Origin: GCA-003244245 sp050700255
GTDB lineage: Bacteria; Actinomycetota; Actinomycetes; Mycobacteriales; Pseudonocardiaceae
DNA: 6,454 nucleotides
Assembly: GCA_050700255.1 (NCBI GenBank)
Contig: JBOHGX010000339.1
Span: forward strand, 1-6,454
Direction of reading: 5' to 3'
Every line of letters starts with the position of its first letter. Position 1 is the first letter of the stretch. A model generated the notes under the pieces. It was not told the DNA's origin. It saw nothing but the letters and a program-made list of their open reading frames with translations, and made no database searches. Below are positions 5,257-6,454 of the stretch, piece by piece. A program made the translations under genes and the position numbers.

Positions 5257-6086
5257 TGACCACTCCAGTGTGCGTACGGCACCCAGGCCGCGAGACCTCG
5301 GTGCGCTGCACGCGCTGTGACCGTCCCGCCTGCCCGACCTGCCTGCGCGAGGCGTCGGTCGGCTACCAGTGCGTGGATTGTGTTGCTGAGGGTTCCCGCT
5401 CGCAACCGCGCGCCACCACCGTCGCCGGTGCCGGACCAACCGGCCAGTCGGTAGTGGTCCCGGCGCTGATCGCGATCAACCTCGTGATCTTCGCGGTCAC
5501 CGTGGTACAGGCCCGCAGCCTGTCCAGCAACTTTGACGCCCTCCTTTTCCGGCAGTGGTCGCTACGGCCGACGGCGGTGGCCGACGGTGCGTGGTTGCGG
5601 CTGCTTACCTCGGGCTTCCTGCATATCGGACCAATCCACCTGGCCTTCAACATGATCGCCCTGTGGGTGATCGGCCGGGATCTCGAGCAGGTGCTGGGCC
5701 GGACCCGCTTCCTGGTGGTGTATCTGGTCTCGCTGCTGGGCGGGGGCTGGGCGGTCTTCCTGTTCTCCGATCCGGCTAGACCGGTCGCGGGTGCCTCCGG
5801 CGCCGTGTTCGGGCTGATGGGAGGGCTGGCTGTGGTGCTGCTGCGCTTGCGCCGCAGTCCGCGTCCCGCGTTGACCATCATCCTGCTCAATGTGGTCATC
5901 AGCATTGTGGTGCCGGGAATCTCGATTCTCGGTCACCTCGGCGGGCTGGTGTTCGGGGCGGCAGTCACGGCTGGGTTGGTCTACGCCCCGAGGGATCGGC
6001 GGGCGGCGGTGCAGGCGGTCACCGTGCTCGGCCTGCTGGCGGTAATCGTGGTCGGGGTAGCCGCGCGGGCCCTCCAGCTCGGTTAA
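5256..6086 (+). CDS. Rhomboid-family intramembrane serine protease with N-terminal zinc ribbon
   Basis: 276 aa. Residues 6-42 form a B-box/zinc-ribbon-like motif: C6, H9, C18-x2-C21, C26-x2-C29, C39-x2-C42. A linker leads to about seven membrane helices (near 66-84, 124-141, 151-170, 178-196, 204-222, 225-243, 252-270), the 6+1 layout. The catalytic serine is S181 in GASG and the catalytic histidine is H227 in GHLGG. H128-x3-N132 (HLAFN) matches the oxyanion-hole motif of GlpG-type rhomboids, preceded by H123. All key residues are present, so it should be an active protease that cuts membrane-helix substrates in the bilayer; substrates are unknown. Rhomboids with this N-terminal ribbon commonly follow ppiA in actinomycetes. 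The GTG start is chosen from GGAGG at 7 nt; the preceding mini-ORF overlaps it by 4 nt. Confidence 0.95.
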   Translation: MTTPVCVRHPGRETSVRCTRCDRPACPTCLREASVGYQCVDCVAEGSRSQPRATTVAGAGPTGQSVVVPALIAINLVIFAVTVVQARSLSSNFDALLFRQWSLRPTAVADGAWLRLLTSGFLHIGPIHLAFNMIALWVIGRDLEQVLGRTRFLVVYLVSLLGGGWAVFLFSDPARPVAGASGAVFGLMGGLAVVLLRLRRSPRPALTIILLNVVISIVVPGISILGHLGGLVFGAAVTAGLVYAPRDRRAAVQAVTVLGLLAVIVVGVAARALQLG

Positions 6087-6327
6087 CCGCCCGCGCGTGT
6101 CCGCCTCACGTGCACGGGGTGTACGCGTCTCAGGTACGCGCAGGTTCCGTCCTAATGCCGCTTCTCCACAGAAGTTGTCCACAATGGGGATGAATGGCAG
6201 TCGTGTCGTTCGATGACGGGGGGTGAGCGGCCACACCACTGGCCTCTCCCGACACGGCCCGGGGCGCTTACTGGGTCGGTCAGTGGCTACTAGACAGGTC
6301 AGCGGCTACTAGACAGCTCAGTGGCTA
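6087..6327. other. Intergenic region with DnaA boxes and direct repeats
   Basis: No gene is supported between the rhomboid stop and the stop of the possible minus-strand gene. Seen here: a weak hairpin CGTGCA-cgggg-TGTACG (6109-6125, one G-U pair) that could be a terminator for the rhomboid gene, a repeated GTACGCG (6121-6127, 6134-6140), two DnaA-box-like sequences, and most of the 19-bp repeat array. Confidence 0.6.
6162..6183 (+). promoter_or_regulatory. Pair of DnaA boxes
   Basis: TTGTCCACA (6175-6183) is a perfect match to the actinobacterial DnaA-box consensus. TTCTCCACA (6162-6170) is one base off. Both are in the same orientation, 13 bp apart. A pair in this short spacer suggests DnaA binding, as titration or regulatory sites near oriC. 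Confidence 0.6.
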
Positions 6328-6334
6328 CTAGTGA
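6278..6334. repeat. Three tandem 19-bp direct repeats
   Basis: Copies lie at 6278-6296 (GGTCAGTGGCTACTAGACA), 6297-6315 (one change, GCGGC for GTGGC) and 6316-6334 (starts GCTCAG, ends TAGTGA). The shared core is TCAGYGGCTACTAG. Read on the minus strand each copy contains TAGTAG, and the 19-bp period places these stops in all three frames. The third copy includes the stop codon of the possible minus-strand gene. Confidence 0.9.
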
Positions 6335-6454
6335 GGCGAGCCTCGGACCGCCGAGACGCGGATCACTTTGATCGGTAGCGCGGCGAATCTGACGTGGTCG
6401 GGCCACGGTCTGATGCCGGCGTCGGAGATCACGCCCGTTGGCTGACCGGCTGCA
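6328..6454 (-). CDS. Possible 3' end of a minus-strand gene, cut by the window edge
   Basis: An open minus-strand frame of 41 codons enters from the right edge and ends at TAG (6328-6330). It reads ..PTGVISDAGIRPWPDH.. and ..VRFAALPIKVIRVSAVRGSPH. Third codon positions are mostly G or C (about 32 of 41), which the other open frames here do not show, so coding is plausible. The convergent orientation relative to the rhomboid gene matches the usual actinobacterial layout, in which a PH-domain membrane protein and crgA follow on the opposite strand, but I cannot link this peptide to either family. Confidence 0.4.
   Translation of the reverse strand, partial: AAGQPTGVISDAGIRPWPDHVRFAALPIKVIRVSAVRGSPH

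Larger units (their letters stand above)
5142..5259 (+). other. Chain of three overlapping 13-codon mini-ORFs leading into the rhomboid gene
   Basis: Three near-identical mini-ORFs lie at 5142-5183 (GTG start), 5180-5221 (ATG) and 5218-5259 (ATG). Each encodes the same 13-residue peptide (MTADVLGPAEAAS) and ends with a TGA that overlaps the next start by 4 nt: ATGA, ATGA, and finally GTGA, where the GTG at 5256 is the rhomboid start. Mini-ORFs 2 and 3 and the rhomboid gene each have GGAGG 7 nt before their start, inside the preceding mini-ORF. The first has only a weak GGGG, 4 nt after the ppiA stop. The layout is that of serial translational coupling from ppiA to the rhomboid gene. Whether the peptides are made is unknown; the chain could also be a by-product of duplicating one translation-initiation region. 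Confidence 0.5.

Noticed and set aside
1..6454. CRISPR arrays, insertion sequences, rRNA or tRNA genes
   Set aside because: The only tandem repeats lack CRISPR spacing; I saw no transposase, terminal inverted repeats, or tRNA-type folds.

Overview
The window is GC-rich chromosomal DNA of a high-GC actinomycete, most likely a Pseudonocardiales-type organism. The clearest landmark is the right half: a CwsA-like membrane protein (-) sits divergent to a PpiA cyclophilin (+), which is followed by a zinc-ribbon rhomboid protease (+). This resembles the Mycobacterium tuberculosis Rv0008c (cwsA) - Rv0009 (ppiA) order near the chromosomal origin, where crgA and the pknA/B cell-division cluster follow. 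A perfect actinobacterial DnaA box (TTGTCCACA) downstream of the rhomboid fits an origin-proximal location.

Left part (1-3421): a TetR-family regulator that looks like a gamma-butyrolactone receptor (183-944, +) is preceded by a 22-bp inverted repeat resembling the ARE operators of that family, so it probably controls itself. Its stop codon overlaps the stop codon of a convergent gene for a small single-pass membrane protein (941-1540, -). Upstream of that, on the same strand and separated by a very strong stem-loop, is a secreted, Asp-rich, eight-cysteine surface protein with a C-terminal LAETG sorting signal (1588-3003, -). Its usable start is 36 codons inside the longest open frame, set by an AGGAGG ribosome site. 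A 418-bp divergent intergenic region (3004-3421) contains several inverted repeats but no gene that I can support.

Right part (3422-6454): a predicted DUF2020-type lipoprotein (3422-3988, +) converges on the CwsA-like gene (3997-4497, -). A 100-bp divergent promoter region leads to ppiA (4598-5137, +). Between ppiA and the rhomboid gene (5256-6086, +) lie three tandem 38-bp repeats. Each repeat carries a Shine-Dalgarno and a start codon, and together they form a chain of three 13-codon mini-ORFs joined by 4-nt stop/start overlaps (ATGA, ATGA, GTGA) that ends exactly on the rhomboid start codon. This is the most unusual structure in the window. The last 368 bp hold a DnaA-box pair, three 19-bp direct repeats, and what may be the 3' end of another minus-strand gene running off the right edge.

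Taken together, most genes concern the cell envelope: a sortase substrate, a lipoprotein, membrane proteins, a division/cell-wall factor and an intramembrane protease. A probable signalling-molecule-responsive repressor lies at the left edge.
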